Below, one piece after another: positions 8,139-15,848 of a DNA stretch of 64,000 bases. Source of the stretch: Paenibacillus cellulosilyticus. GTDB taxonomy: Bacteria; Bacillota; Bacilli; Paenibacillales; Paenibacillaceae. Within the stretch, counting starts at the first letter, position 1. Every line of letters starts with the position of its first letter. Under the pieces are notes generated by a model, which did no database searches, was not told the DNA's origin, and was given only the letters and a program-made list of their open reading frames with translations. Position numbers and translations under genes: made by a program. The DNA is taken from the NCBI RefSeq assembly GCF_003182255.1, contig NZ_QGTQ01000024.1:38425-102424 (forward strand), given 5' to 3'.

Positions 8139-8519
8139 CTACGATCGATTGAGCGTGCGCTCCCGCCTGCCGATCGTCTGATCGTAGCGAGCGATTTTAT
8201 CATCCAATCGGTTCAGCACGGCATTCATCTCTTCCATTCTGGCCGCAAGTGTCTCTCGCTGCTCTTGCAGGATCTGCTGTCTCGCCTCCACCGTATCGTC
8301 ACCTTGCTGGAACAGCTTCACATACTCGATCAAGGATTCGATCGGCAGACCGACGCCGCGCATGCATTTGATAAATTCAACCCAGCGACAATCTTCCTCG
8401 TTGTAATCCCGAATCCCGCTCTTATTGCGATTCACGCGTGGAATAAGTCCAACTCGTTCGTAGTAGCGCAGCGTATCTTGGGTCAAGTCGTAGCGCTCGC
8501 TTACTTCTGCAATTAACAT
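8139..8519 (-). CDS. MerR-family regulator (AdhR-like)
   Basis: 126 residues. The N-terminal MerR HTH reads IAEVSERYDLTQDTLRYYERVGLIP; the C-terminal part is a long coiled coil (about 80-120). Size and sequence resemble AdhR-type regulators that sense aldehydes or electrophiles. It lies directly downstream of an aldo/keto reductase whose promoter carries a classic MerR operator, so it probably controls that promoter. A hairpin separates the two genes, so it may also have its own promoter or receive read-through. AGGTGA lies about 8 nt before the start. Confidence 0.9.
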   Translation of the reverse strand: MLIAEVSERYDLTQDTLRYYERVGLIPRVNRNKSGIRDYNEEDCRWVEFIKCMRGVGLPIESLIEYVKLFQQGDDTVEARQQILQEQRETLAARMEEMNAVLNRLDDKIARYDQTIGRRERTLNRS

Positions 8520-8552
8520 TCCTACGTCACCTGCCAGCTATGGATTGAAATA

Positions 8553-8586
8553 AAGAACGCCCTATCGTGCATGTTAGGGCGTTCTT
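8553..8586 (-). terminator. Hairpin between aldo/keto reductase and MerR gene
   Basis: AAGAACGCCCTA and TAGGGCGTTCTT form a perfect 12-bp stem. On the minus strand it is followed only by a weak T-rich run (TTCTTTATTTC), so it may terminate partially and lower expression of the downstream regulator. Confidence 0.65.
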
Positions 8587-8591
8587 GCTGC

Positions 8592-9578
8592 TTATTCGGA
8601 CAACGCACCGACGACTGGATGCGGAACGTATAGTTCCTCCAGCAATGCGATTTCTTCTGCAGTCAGCTTAACAGAAAGTGCCTCTACCGCATCGTCGAGA
8701 TGCGACATTTTGGAAACGCCGATGATTGGAGATGTTACCGGCTGCTTCTGCAGCAGCCATGCCAGCGCGATCTGCGCACGAGGGATGTTACGCTGCTCGG
8801 CAATCGCTGCAAGCCGCTCCACGATCGGACGGTCGGCCTCCATCATCGCATCGTATTTCATATGCTGTGCCTGATCCGTCTCGAACCGATGGGTCGTCTC
8901 CGACCAATCGCGCGCCAAACGACCTGAAGCAAGTGGGCTGTAAGGAATGACGCCGATCTTCTCCGATCTGCACAGCGGCATCATCTCCCGCTCCTCTTCC
9001 CGGTAGATGAGGTTCATATGGTTCTGCATCGCGACGAACTTCGTCCAGCCGTTCTTCTCCGCCACATGCAGCGCCTTCTGGAACTGCCACGCATACATCG
9101 CGGAAGCGCCTATGTATCTCGCCTTGCCGGCCTTGACCACATCGTGCAGCGCCTCCATCGTTTCTTCGATCGGCGTGTTGTAGTCCCAGCGGTGAATTTG
9201 ATACAGATCCACATAATCCGTTCCTAGACGCTTAAGGCTGTTATCGATCTCGCTCATAATCGCTTTGCGGGACAATCCCGCGCCGTTAGGGCCTTCCGCC
9301 GTCCGGAAGAACACCTTCGTAGCGATGACGACTTCATCCCGATTCGCATAATCTTTGAGCGCTCGTCCCGTGATCTCCTCACTCGTTCCGCCACCGTAGA
9401 CGTTTGCCGTATCAAAAAAGTTAATGCCAAGCTCCAGCGCTCTGCGAATAATCGGCCGGCTGTCTTCTTCGTTCAGCACCCAAGGATGCGTCCAGCGCTC
9501 GGCAACGCCGAAGCTCATCATGCCTAAACAAATGCGGGATACATCCAGACCTGTGTTGCCAAGCTTTACATATTCCAT
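8592..9578 (-). CDS. Aldo/keto reductase
   Basis: 328 residues, a complete (beta/alpha)8 NADPH-dependent oxidoreductase. The catalytic tetrad is visible: Asp and Tyr in FFDTANVYGGG, Lys in VVIATKVFF and His in LYQIHRWD. The cofactor-binding C-terminus contains IIGVSKMSHLDDAVEAL. It likely reduces aldehydes or ketones to alcohols in the cytosol. GAGGAGT lies 8 nt before the ATG. Expression is almost certainly controlled by a MerR-type activator (see the promoter at 9630-9660), which fits induction by reactive carbonyls. Confidence 0.93.
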   Translation of the reverse strand: MEYVKLGNTGLDVSRICLGMMSFGVAERWTHPWVLNEEDSRPIIRRALELGINFFDTANVYGGGTSEEITGRALKDYANRDEVVIATKVFFRTAEGPNGAGLSRKAIMSEIDNSLKRLGTDYVDLYQIHRWDYNTPIEETMEALHDVVKAGKARYIGASAMYAWQFQKALHVAEKNGWTKFVAMQNHMNLIYREEEREMMPLCRSEKIGVIPYSPLASGRLARDWSETTHRFETDQAQHMKYDAMMEADRPIVERLAAIAEQRNIPRAQIALAWLLQKQPVTSPIIGVSKMSHLDDAVEALSVKLTAEEIALLEELYVPHPVVGALSE

Positions 9579-9629
9579 TCGATTACTCCTCGCTCCCTGT
9601 AACTGGTACGGTTTTGTCCTAACAAGAGC

Positions 9630-9660
9630 ATTCTACCCTCTGGAGTTCACTCCAAGTCAA
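9630..9660 (-). promoter_or_regulatory. MerR-type promoter with 19-bp spacer and operator
   Basis: On the minus strand -35 TTGACT (9660-9655) and -10 TAGAAT (9635-9630) are separated by 19 bp, the over-long spacer typical of MerR-activated promoters. The spacer contains the perfect dyad TGGAGTGAACTCCA (9654-9641), closely similar to the CTTGGAGT..ACTCCAG operators of AdhR-type regulators. It drives the aldo/keto reductase. Confidence 0.88.
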
Positions 9661-9716
9661 GTTGCGAATCGGTAAAGTAGAGTCATTTACTATATCCTCG
9701 ATTCAGCCGGAGCTTG

Positions 9717-10505
9717 TCACTGCGTCTGATCATGCGGCGTTACGTCGATGTGCAGCAGTCTCGTTCTCGTGACCATGCCGCCGCTCTCAAGCGTTTTCTT
9801 TGATTCATCGTTATAGTACCAGCAGCCTGCTAGCGGCAGCAACCCTTGTTCCTTGCACCATCGCCGCAGCTGCATAATGATAGTCTTCCCGATCCCCTGC
9901 CTGCGATAGGCAACATTAGTGAACATGCCGATGCTCGCATGTCGCTCGAGCATTCGAGATTTCTCGAGCAGCCCAATACCAAGCAGATCTTGATCGCGGT
10001 AATAAACAAGCATTTCACCTTTGTTGATCCAGTGACTGTAATCTTCGAGGAAGCCCCCACATACTTGCTCAATGACAGGCAGATCATTAGGAACCGCAGC
10101 CCGAACAATCTCACCGTCTCGAAGGACAAGCTCCGGTTGATCTACACCGCTGTCTTGGAAGAAATACGCTTGCTTGTTGATCTTGAAGCCTTGATCTATT
10201 GTTAGGCTAAGCAATAACTCATCGCAGGTCGGAACGAATAGGGATCGCACCGAATAGCGCTCAAGCACTTGAAGGAACAACGGCTGTGCATGCTTTAGAT
10301 AAGCACGGCGGATGTAAAACTGCGTAAGCCGATCGTGGTTATGGACAGCGAAATAACCCACCTCAGTGTCATCCTTTTGAATCAAATAAAAGGTAGATGA
10401 TAGGATGTGCTCTTCAAGAAAGGAATCAAACGGCGAGGACAATCCTTCTAAATACTCGTTCACGAGATGCTGAATGTCAGTAATTGAACGCTCATCGATA
10501 ACCAT
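9717..10505 (-). CDS. GNAT-family N-acetyltransferase
   Basis: 262 residues. The C-terminal half is a GNAT domain with the acetyl-CoA loop NVAYRRQGIGKTII and upstream strand HASIGMFTNV; the N-terminal half appears to be a degenerate second GNAT-like region (GYFAVHNHDRLTQFYI). It transfers an acetyl group from acetyl-CoA to an unknown amine. The ribosome binding site GGGGGAA lies 6 nt before the ATG. It is monocistronic and divergent from the VOC protein gene; the 243-bp gap holds no other gene. Confidence 0.85.
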   Translation of the reverse strand: MVIDERSITDIQHLVNEYLEGLSSPFDSFLEEHILSSTFYLIQKDDTEVGYFAVHNHDRLTQFYIRRAYLKHAQPLFLQVLERYSVRSLFVPTCDELLLSLTIDQGFKINKQAYFFQDSGVDQPELVLRDGEIVRAAVPNDLPVIEQVCGGFLEDYSHWINKGEMLVYYRDQDLLGIGLLEKSRMLERHASIGMFTNVAYRRQGIGKTIIMQLRRWCKEQGLLPLAGCWYYNDESKKTLESGGMVTRTRLLHIDVTPHDQTQ

Positions 10506-10748
10506 GCTATTCCCCCTTTCCTAATGCACCCTAATAAATGGAACCTCTCTCCATTGTAGCGTTCTTGAATGAGCAGTACCAGGCATCCTATCAGCTCGTC
10601 TACAAATTCGGCGACAGTTCAATGGAACCCGTTTCGAGGCAGCGGCGCTACCAATCAACCTATGTAATTTATTTTTCGGGCCCGTTTCCTTTGCCGTTTC
10701 TCTTCCGTTCATATAGTGAAAGCAATTGACAAGAAGGAGTGCTCATTC

Positions 10749-11165
10749 ATGCCAACACAAACCAAAGGATTGGCTGTTGTCCAATGGCCGGTCAGAGACC
10801 TGGAACGGTCCTTAGCTTGGTATCAAAACATGCTGGGTGTTTCGCTCACCTTTCCATACACACCGGGTGACGATGCCGCATGGCTAAATCTAGGCAATGT
10901 AGGTTTCGGACTTGTCCAGACTGCCGCTGTTCCACAACTGGATTATCAGGATATTCACGGTGCCTGGCGGCCGCTTGTTCAATTCCAAGTGGACAATATC
11001 CACGATGTTCATCAATCGCTTCGCGACCAAGGCATTGAAACAAGTAATATGAGTTACGTCCGCGGCGGCGGTCACAGCTTCACGATTATCGATCCGGATG
11101 GCAATAAGGTAAGCCTTTGGGGCGGCTGGCCGTCTGAGGAGGACGAGAACGAGGAGCATCGATAG
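10749..11165 (+). CDS. VOC (glyoxalase/bleomycin-resistance) family protein
   Basis: 138 residues forming two beta-alpha-beta-beta-beta modules of the vicinal oxygen chelate superfamily: WPVRDLERSLAWYQNMLGV at the N-terminus and HSFTIIDPDGNKVSLWGGW at the C-terminus. I chose the ATG at 10749 because AAGAAGGAG lies just upstream; the frame is open from 10716 but has no site there. Members bind metal or small ligands and act as lyases, dioxygenases or drug-binding proteins; the substrate is unknown. A strong terminator follows. Confidence 0.88.
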   Translation: MPTQTKGLAVVQWPVRDLERSLAWYQNMLGVSLTFPYTPGDDAAWLNLGNVGFGLVQTAAVPQLDYQDIHGAWRPLVQFQVDNIHDVHQSLRDQGIETSNMSYVRGGGHSFTIIDPDGNKVSLWGGWPSEEDENEEHR

Positions 11166-11195
11166 AAGCGTTGATCCGGACAAGCCGCTTCATAA

Positions 11196-11235
11196 CAAGG
11201 GCGACCAGAGACGGAATCCGTCCGGTCGCCTTTGT
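11196..11235 (+). terminator. Terminator of the VOC gene
   Basis: ACAAGGGCGACC pairs with GGTCGCCTTTGT; the loop itself contains an ACGGA/TCCGT pairing. It is followed by GTGTATTTT. Confidence 0.75.
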
Positions 11236-11255
11236 GTATTTTACAAAGAAAGCTG

Positions 11256-11575
11256 CTAGATCTGCACCTCGAACTCCGCGACATACACCGCTGTACCTGT
11301 AATCGCCACCTCGCTGCCGTTCATTACGGCAACCTCGACTCGGCCATTCCGGCCAATCTCCTGCCCCTGCTCAACGACCAAATTCAGCACAGGCTCGGAC
11401 CGGATGTACTTCGCGTAGTCCGCACCCATTACACCCGAAGCCGTTCCCGTCACCGGGTCCTCCATTGTACCTGAGAACGGCGAGGAGAAATGTCGCGCAT
11501 GCATACGCCCGCAGGATTGCCCTGATTCGGAATGGTGCTGAATGCATCATAATGATAGACGTTAATGGCTGTCAT
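11256..11575 (-). pseudogene. phzF-family remnant with internal deletion
   Basis: The ATG at 11575 (behind GAGGAG) opens with [24 protein letters not shown], the unmistakable N-terminus of the PhzF isomerase family. After 24 residues it jumps straight to the C-terminal signature [21 protein letters not shown], but in another frame (the downstream frame is offset by 2 nt), and ends normally at 11256. PhzF proteins are near 290-300 residues, so roughly 190 internal codons are missing and the joined frame stops after about 41 codons. This is a decayed gene. It lies directly downstream of the HxlR regulator gene (11589). Confidence 0.85.
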
Positions 11576-11588
11576 AAACGAAGTCTCC

Positions 11589-11960
11589 TCACAAGTTATC
11601 CTGGTTCTTCGGCTTCCACTTCTCTACCCACTGCTCCATCTCATCAATCACGCGGCGAAAATCATGTCCCTTCCTCGTCAGCGAATACTCGACCGTCACC
11701 GGAATCGTCGGAAACACCTCGCGCCGCACGACACCCGTCGCCTCCAGATGGCGCAGCGTATCGGTCAGCGACTGCGTCTTCACGACCTTCACGTTGCGCA
11801 GCAGCTGCTTGAACCGCTGCGGGCCGCCGCTCAGCTGAGCGATAACCATAAAGCTCCACTTGGCTCCCAAAATGCTGAGTGCTTCGCAAATGTTCGGTAT
11901 CGCTGTATTTTCGCCCGGGTCTGGATAATCCCCATGTGCTGGATGCTGTTCCAATGTCAT
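11589..11960 (-). CDS. HxlR-family transcriptional regulator
   Basis: 123 residues with the single winged-helix HxlR domain: ICEALSILGAKWSFMVIAQL, GPQRFKQLLRNV, QSLTDTLRHLEATGVVRREVFPTIPVTVEYSLT. I chose the ATG at 11960 (MTLEQHPAH) because GAAGGAG lies 9-10 nt upstream; an in-frame GTG at 11978 would lie inside the palindrome. HxlR proteins respond to small electrophiles or drugs. It is divergent from an MFS exporter across an 18-bp perfect palindrome, a regulator/pump layout. The phzF remnant follows in the same direction. Confidence 0.9.
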   Translation of the reverse strand: MTLEQHPAHGDYPDPGENTAIPNICEALSILGAKWSFMVIAQLSGGPQRFKQLLRNVKVVKTQSLTDTLRHLEATGVVRREVFPTIPVTVEYSLTRKGHDFRRVIDEMEQWVEKWKPKNQDNL

Positions 11961-11976
11961 CAAGACACACTCCTTC

Positions 11977-11994
11977 ACTTACCGATCGGTAAGT
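11977..11994. promoter_or_regulatory. 18-bp perfect palindromic operator candidate
   Basis: ACTTACCGATCGGTAAGT is fully self-complementary. It lies between the divergent hxlR-type and MFS genes, 17 bp from the regulator's start codon, where it would block transcription of the regulator and possibly the pump. The TTACCGnnCGGTAA form is also known for TetR-family operators, so the cognate protein is uncertain. Confidence 0.7.
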
Positions 11995-12095
11995 TGGTCA
12001 GAATAACTGGATTAGGTCAAAACCGTTTGCCTTCTTACTATATTTTAGTCAATTACTTATAATCATTTCCATAGTCAATTGGAAGGATGATGGAG

Positions 12096-13277
12096 ATGAA
12101 CAAAGTATATCTTATCGCGCTTGCCGCTTTCTTCGCCGCAACGGCCGAACTCGTCATTTCGGGCATTCTGAGCATGCTCGCAGCAAGTGTCGGAATCTCG
12201 ATTGCACAAGCCGGAATGCTCGTTACAGCCTATTCAATCGGATTTGCAGTCGGAACGCCAATGGTTATTGCACTGACGTCTCGAATGAGCCGCAAACGTC
12301 TGATGCTGATCTCACTGCTCGCCTTTTCCATTAGCAGCTTGGCATTCGCACTCGGCAGCCATTACGTCATCCTCATGGCGATACGCGTTATTGTAGGCGC
12401 TAGTGCGGGCGTGTTCTGCGTCATTGCACTCGGTTCCGTTGCGAAGCTTGTAAAGGCGAATCAGCTTGGCAATGCGATGGGAACGATCGCGCTTGCCTTC
12501 AGCTTCTCGATGGTGCTGGGCGTACCGATCGGTGCAGTCATGTCGAAGCTGTGGGGATGGGAATCGATTTTCTACGCGCTGGCAATTGGAGGCTTGCTCG
12601 TTATCCTACCACTTCATCTGAGGCTCCCGGATCTTGCAGCGGATAAGCCTGAGCCATTCCTCCAGCAGTTCACAGTATTGAAGAACGTGTCAGTAGCCGG
12701 TCCTCTGCTGCTCTCTATGCTGCTTGGCGCAGGCAATTCGGTTATGCTGACGTACATCGCGCCATTCGTCGAGCACGCACTGAAGCTGTCATCGGATGCA
12801 CCAAGCGCAGTTCTGCTGGCTGTAGGCGTGATCGGCATCGCTGGCTCCAAGTTGGGCGGAATCGGCATTGACCGCTACGGAAGCGTGCGAGTCATGCTCA
12901 TTAGTCTTGCTGTGACATTCCTATCCTTAGCAGCCATGCCGTTATTCGCTGACATTGCCCCGGCGATCAGCTTAGCGCTTATCGGCGTATGGGGCTTCTC
13001 GATATTCAGCGCGGTTCCCGCCATTAATGCCTTCATCGTCCGTACTGCGCCAAGCTCGGTCAGCTTCATATTGAGCATGAACACGTCTGTCACCCACCTC
13101 GGTCTTGCGCTAGGCGCAAGCACTGGCGGCTGGCTTATTCGCTGGAAGGATCAAGCGTTGTACCATCCTTGGCTTGCGGCACTGTTCGTTCTGCTTGCCT
13201 TTACGATCGCGGCACTGTCTATTCAATACCAGAGAGCGAGCATTCGGCTGATGCAGCAGCGATCGACGAGCCAATAG
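12096..13277 (+). CDS. MFS efflux transporter (AraJ/YbcL-like)
   Basis: 393 residues, 12 predicted helices. Family marks are SVGISIAQAGMLVTAYSIGF in helix 2, the loop LTSRMSRKRLMLIS and GASAGVFCVIALGSVAKLV. This is the DHA1 subgroup that includes AraJ, chloramphenicol and purine-nucleoside exporters. I chose the ATG at 12096 because GGAAGG lies 9 nt upstream; two in-frame ATGs nearer to that site are less well placed. It is divergent from the HxlR regulator and probably exports the regulator's inducer. Confidence 0.88.
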   Translation: MNKVYLIALAAFFAATAELVISGILSMLAASVGISIAQAGMLVTAYSIGFAVGTPMVIALTSRMSRKRLMLISLLAFSISSLAFALGSHYVILMAIRVIVGASAGVFCVIALGSVAKLVKANQLGNAMGTIALAFSFSMVLGVPIGAVMSKLWGWESIFYALAIGGLLVILPLHLRLPDLAADKPEPFLQQFTVLKNVSVAGPLLLSMLLGAGNSVMLTYIAPFVEHALKLSSDAPSAVLLAVGVIGIAGSKLGGIGIDRYGSVRVMLISLAVTFLSLAAMPLFADIAPAISLALIGVWGFSIFSAVPAINAFIVRTAPSSVSFILSMNTSVTHLGLALGASTGGWLIRWKDQALYHPWLAALFVLLAFTIAALSIQYQRASIRLMQQRSTSQ

Positions 13278-13319
13278 TAAATAGGCAGCCCTCTAATTGC
13301 TCACTCTGCTCAGTGAACA

Positions 13320-13364
13320 AATCCGCCAATTCGAATTTTTCGGATAGGCGGTTTTCTTTCTTTT
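13320..13364 (+). terminator. Terminator of the MFS gene
   Basis: CCGCC (13323-13327) pairs with GGCGG (13347-13351), with an inner AATTCGAATT region, followed by TTTTCTTTCTTTT. Confidence 0.75.
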
Positions 13365-13399
13365 ATTCCTACTAGAATCATATTTACTATTATCTCTTT

Positions 13400-13429
13400 T
13401 AAAAATAAAAATCTACCATTTCTGGTAGA
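13400..13429 (-). terminator. Minus-strand terminator next to the toxin promoter
   Basis: TCTACCA, a 4-nt loop and TGGTAGA are followed on the minus strand by TTTTTATTTTT. No annotated minus-strand gene ends here, so it most plausibly ends an antisense RNA coming from the toxin gene. Confidence 0.75.
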
Positions 13430-13441
13430 CTCATAGTTTGA

Positions 13442-13447
13442 TATAAT
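13442..13447 (+). promoter_or_regulatory. -10 box of the small toxin gene
   Basis: TATAAT at 13442-13447, about 65 bp before the toxin start. The -35 region is poorly conserved. The predicted transcript would start near 13454. Confidence 0.5.
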
Positions 13448-13468
13448 ATTTCAAGGTACATATACGGC

Positions 13469-13505
13469 TGCAAGGGCGGTCGGCACAACCTCTCGGAAGG
13501 GAGGT
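13469..13505 (+). promoter_or_regulatory. Toxin mRNA leader: SD-sequestering hairpin and 3'-end pairing site
   Basis: ACCTCTC (13488-13494), a GGAA tetraloop and GGGAGGT (13499-13505) form a 7-bp stem (one G-U) that buries the Shine-Dalgarno. Just upstream, TGCAAGGGCGGTC (13469-13481) is complementary, with one bulge, to 13595-13608 directly after the coding region. Such 5'-3' pairing keeps type I toxin mRNAs inactive until processing. Confidence 0.6.
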
Positions 13506-13511
13506 GATGCC

Positions 13512-13595
13512 ATGGAAGTATACCAAGCATTGATGCTAATGATTTCATTCGCTTCATTGGTTGTGGCTATGCTTTCATTCCATAAACGGAAATAG
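13512..13595 (+). CDS. Small holin-like toxin peptide, 27 aa (type I TA)
   Basis: The peptide MEVYQALMLMISFASLVVAM is followed by LSFHKRK and a stop. It has one hydrophobic segment and a short basic tail, matching the small putative holin-like toxin family (MxVYxALxLMIxFxxLV pattern) of Bacillales type I toxin-antitoxin systems. The start follows GGGAGGTGATGCC, a very strong ribosome binding site held in a hairpin. It would insert into the cytoplasmic membrane. The gene has its own promoter, leader and terminator, and an opposing terminator suggests an antisense RNA. Confidence 0.75.
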   Translation: MEVYQALMLMISFASLVVAMLSFHKRK

Positions 13596-13625
13596 ACCGC
13601 CCCCTGCAAGGTAACGGTCTATTTC
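13588..13625. terminator. Hairpin at the toxin 3' end
   Basis: GGAAATAGACCG and CGGTCTATTTCC form a perfect 12-bp stem overlapping the toxin stop codon. The loop contains CCCCTGCA, which can pair instead with the 5' leader, so termination and leader pairing may be alternatives. Confidence 0.7.
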
Positions 13626-13796
13626 CTATGACTATTCCGATTGCCGACCGCCTTTGAAGCGGAAGTGTACCAGGGCGTCGATGTTCCAGCATCGACGTCC
13701 TTTTTCTATTCTCATCATAATACGTATGCTGCAAACACGCAATATAATCACGTGATTCAAAAATCACGAAATACTAACTCGTCTACTGAATCCCTA

Positions 13797-15461
13797 TTAA
13801 CGCACCATCTGGTTCACAGCGCTGAACAATGCTTTGACCGACGACGTCATGATGTCCGCGTCGATGCCGCAGCCCCAGTAGACGGTGCCGCTGGCTGCCG
13901 TAATGCCGATATACGAAGCGGCTTGCGATTTCGAACCGATCTCGAGCGCATGCTCTTTGTACACCAGATCGGAGTAGTCGATGCCCAGATGGGTCTGCAG
14001 TGCGTTGTTGATTGCATCCAGTCGGCCGTTGCCCGAGCCTGCAATTTCCTTCGCAGCGCCATCCGTGCGAATCGTAACGATCGTCTGGAAGTCCTGCTCA
14101 TCCTCTTCCGTGAAGCGGCATTTCACCAGCTCGATCGGCGCTTTCAGGTTCACATACTGGTTCTTGAAGATGTCGTAGATTTCTTCCGGCATCAGCTCTT
14201 TCTGCTGCTGGTCGGATACGTTCTTCACGCAGTAGCCGAAGTGCTCGCGCATCTTCGCAGGCAGGTCAAGACCGTATTTCAGCTGTAAAATATAGCCGAT
14301 GCCGCCCTTGCCGGACTGGCTGTTGATGCGGATAATGTCGCCTTCATACTCACGGCCGATATCCTTCGGATCGATTGGCAGGTAAGGAACCGACCACTTG
14401 TCGCTCGACTTCTCCTCGCGGAAGGACATGCCCTTCGCGATCGCGTCTTGGTGCGAGCCCGAGAATGCCGTGAACACGAGCTCGCCGCCGTAAGGCTGAC
14501 GCTCGCCGACTTTCATCTTCGTCAGACGCTCATACACCGCGATAATGCTCGGGATGTTGTCGAAGTTCAGCTTCGGATCAACACCATGCGAGTACATGTT
14601 CAGTGCCAGCGTAACGACGTCAACGTTACCCGTACGCTCGCCGTTGCCGAACAACGTGCCTTCAACGCGCTGCGCGCCGGCCAGTACACCGAGCTCGGCG
14701 TCCGCTACGCCCGTACCTCTGTCGTTGTGCGGATGCACCGACAGAATAACGCCATCGCGATAGCTCAGGTTCTCGCTCATATATTCAATTTGGCTTGCAT
14801 AAACGTGCGGCATCGACATCTGTACCGTTGCCGGCAGATTGATAATGGCTGGGTTCGCCGAAGTTGGCTGCCATACGTCGAGTACACGATTGCAAATCTC
14901 AAGCGCAAATTCGATCTCCGTGCCCGTGAAGCTCTCTGGCGAATACTCGAACTGGAAGTTGCCTTCCGTCTCTTCCGCGCATTGCTTCAGCAGCTTCGCG
15001 CCTGTGAGAGCGATCTCGATGATCTCTTCCTTCGACTTGCGGAATACTTGCTCGCGTTGTGCGACGGACGTCGAATTGTACAGATGGACAACCGCTTTTT
15101 TCGCGCCAGCGAGCGATTGGAATGTTTTGCGAATAATGTGTTCGCGCGATTGGGTCAGTACTTGAATCGTCACGTCATCTGGAATCAGATTCTGTTCGAT
15201 CAGCGTACGCAGGAACGTGAATTCCGTCTCCGATGCTGCCGGGAAGCCAACCTCAATCTCCTTGAAGCCGATATCGACGAGCATTTGGAAGTACTCCAGC
15301 TTCTCTTCCAGGTTCATCGGTACGACCAATGCTTGGTTGCCGTCGCGCAGGTCGACGCTGCACCAAGTCGGCGCTTCGGTGATATATTCTTTTTGCGTCC
15401 ATTTCAAGCTAGTCACCGGCGGCATGAAATATCCTCTAGTGTATTTGTCAACATTCTTCAT
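13797..15461 (-). CDS. leuA: 2-isopropylmalate synthase
   Basis: 554 residues, the longer LeuA type (LeuA2, found in actinobacteria and some Bacillales). It condenses acetyl-CoA with 2-oxoisovalerate, the first committed step of leucine synthesis. The DRE-TIM barrel shows WCSVDLRDGNQALV (metal/catalytic), KEIEVGFPAASETEF, LSVHPHNDRGTG and LFGNGERTGNVD; the C-terminal regulatory LeuA dimer domain (about 430-550) is present. I chose the ATG at 15461 (MKNVDKY) because AGAGGGTGG lies 7 nt upstream. It is controlled by a leucine T-box. No leuBCD genes follow, so the pathway is split. Confidence 0.95.
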   Translation of the reverse strand: MKNVDKYTRGYFMPPVTSLKWTQKEYITEAPTWCSVDLRDGNQALVVPMNLEEKLEYFQMLVDIGFKEIEVGFPAASETEFTFLRTLIEQNLIPDDVTIQVLTQSREHIIRKTFQSLAGAKKAVVHLYNSTSVAQREQVFRKSKEEIIEIALTGAKLLKQCAEETEGNFQFEYSPESFTGTEIEFALEICNRVLDVWQPTSANPAIINLPATVQMSMPHVYASQIEYMSENLSYRDGVILSVHPHNDRGTGVADAELGVLAGAQRVEGTLFGNGERTGNVDVVTLALNMYSHGVDPKLNFDNIPSIIAVYERLTKMKVGERQPYGGELVFTAFSGSHQDAIAKGMSFREEKSSDKWSVPYLPIDPKDIGREYEGDIIRINSQSGKGGIGYILQLKYGLDLPAKMREHFGYCVKNVSDQQQKELMPEEIYDIFKNQYVNLKAPIELVKCRFTEEDEQDFQTIVTIRTDGAAKEIAGSGNGRLDAINNALQTHLGIDYSDLVYKEHALEIGSKSQAASYIGITAASGTVYWGCGIDADIMTSSVKALFSAVNQMVR

Positions 15462-15513
15462 GGCGATCCACCCTCTCATTCGTATCTGCAAGTTGGCACG
15501 TTTATTGTTAACA

Positions 15514-15809
15514 ACAAAAAAAGCCTTCCATCTCCATTAACAGAGACGAAAGACTGTGTCTTACGCGGTACCACTCCGAATTCACGCCCTCAGGCATGCA
15601 CTCTACGGATAGGGGTCTGCAGCATCATTCGCATACACACGAGCTATCCTCCTGCTGATAACGGTCAGGTTCCGGCTCCGCTTACTTAACGTTCAGCGAG
15701 CAACTCCAAGGTGAGTTCGGATTTTCTTCACGGCTGTTTCGCACCAACCAACAGCTCTCTGAGCGCTTAGAACAATCGTACTAGCCCTTATCAACGTTCT
15801 TGAATATTT
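15514..15809 (-). promoter_or_regulatory. T-box leader of leuA, leucine (CUC) specifier
   Basis: Reading the minus strand: a stem I region with GAACTCACCTTGGAG, where CTC at 15715-15713 sits in the specifier position, then the T-box AGTGGTACCGCG (15575-15564), then a terminator stem ending in seven T (15525-15514). Uncharged tRNA-Leu binding would favour the antiterminator and permit leuA transcription. The specifier position is judged by the GAA-codon-ACC context typical of T-boxes. Confidence 0.92.
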
Positions 15810-15816
15810 AGATCAA

Positions 15817-15845
15817 ATTATATACCACCAAAGCCCCGAAATCAA
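15817..15845 (-). promoter_or_regulatory. SigA-type promoter of leuA
   Basis: TTGATT (15845-15840), 17-bp spacer, TATAAT (15822-15817), close to consensus. The transcript would start near 15809 and run through the T-box leader. Confidence 0.8.
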
Positions 15846-15848
15846 CCA

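Larger units (their letters stand above)
13400..13510 (-). ncRNA. Candidate antisense antitoxin RNA
   Basis: Inferred. On the minus strand an extended -10 box (TTGGTATACT, hexamer at 13522-13517) lies inside the toxin reading frame and predicts a start near 13510. The strong minus-strand terminator at 13429-13400 would give an RNA of about 110 nt complementary to the toxin's 5' leader and ribosome binding site. No good -35 is visible. Confidence 0.4.

Noticed and set aside
14448..15689. 413-aa plus-strand frame opposite leuA
   Set aside because: Fully antisense to a clear leuA with all motifs; runs on into the T-box leader. High GC third positions create such shadows.
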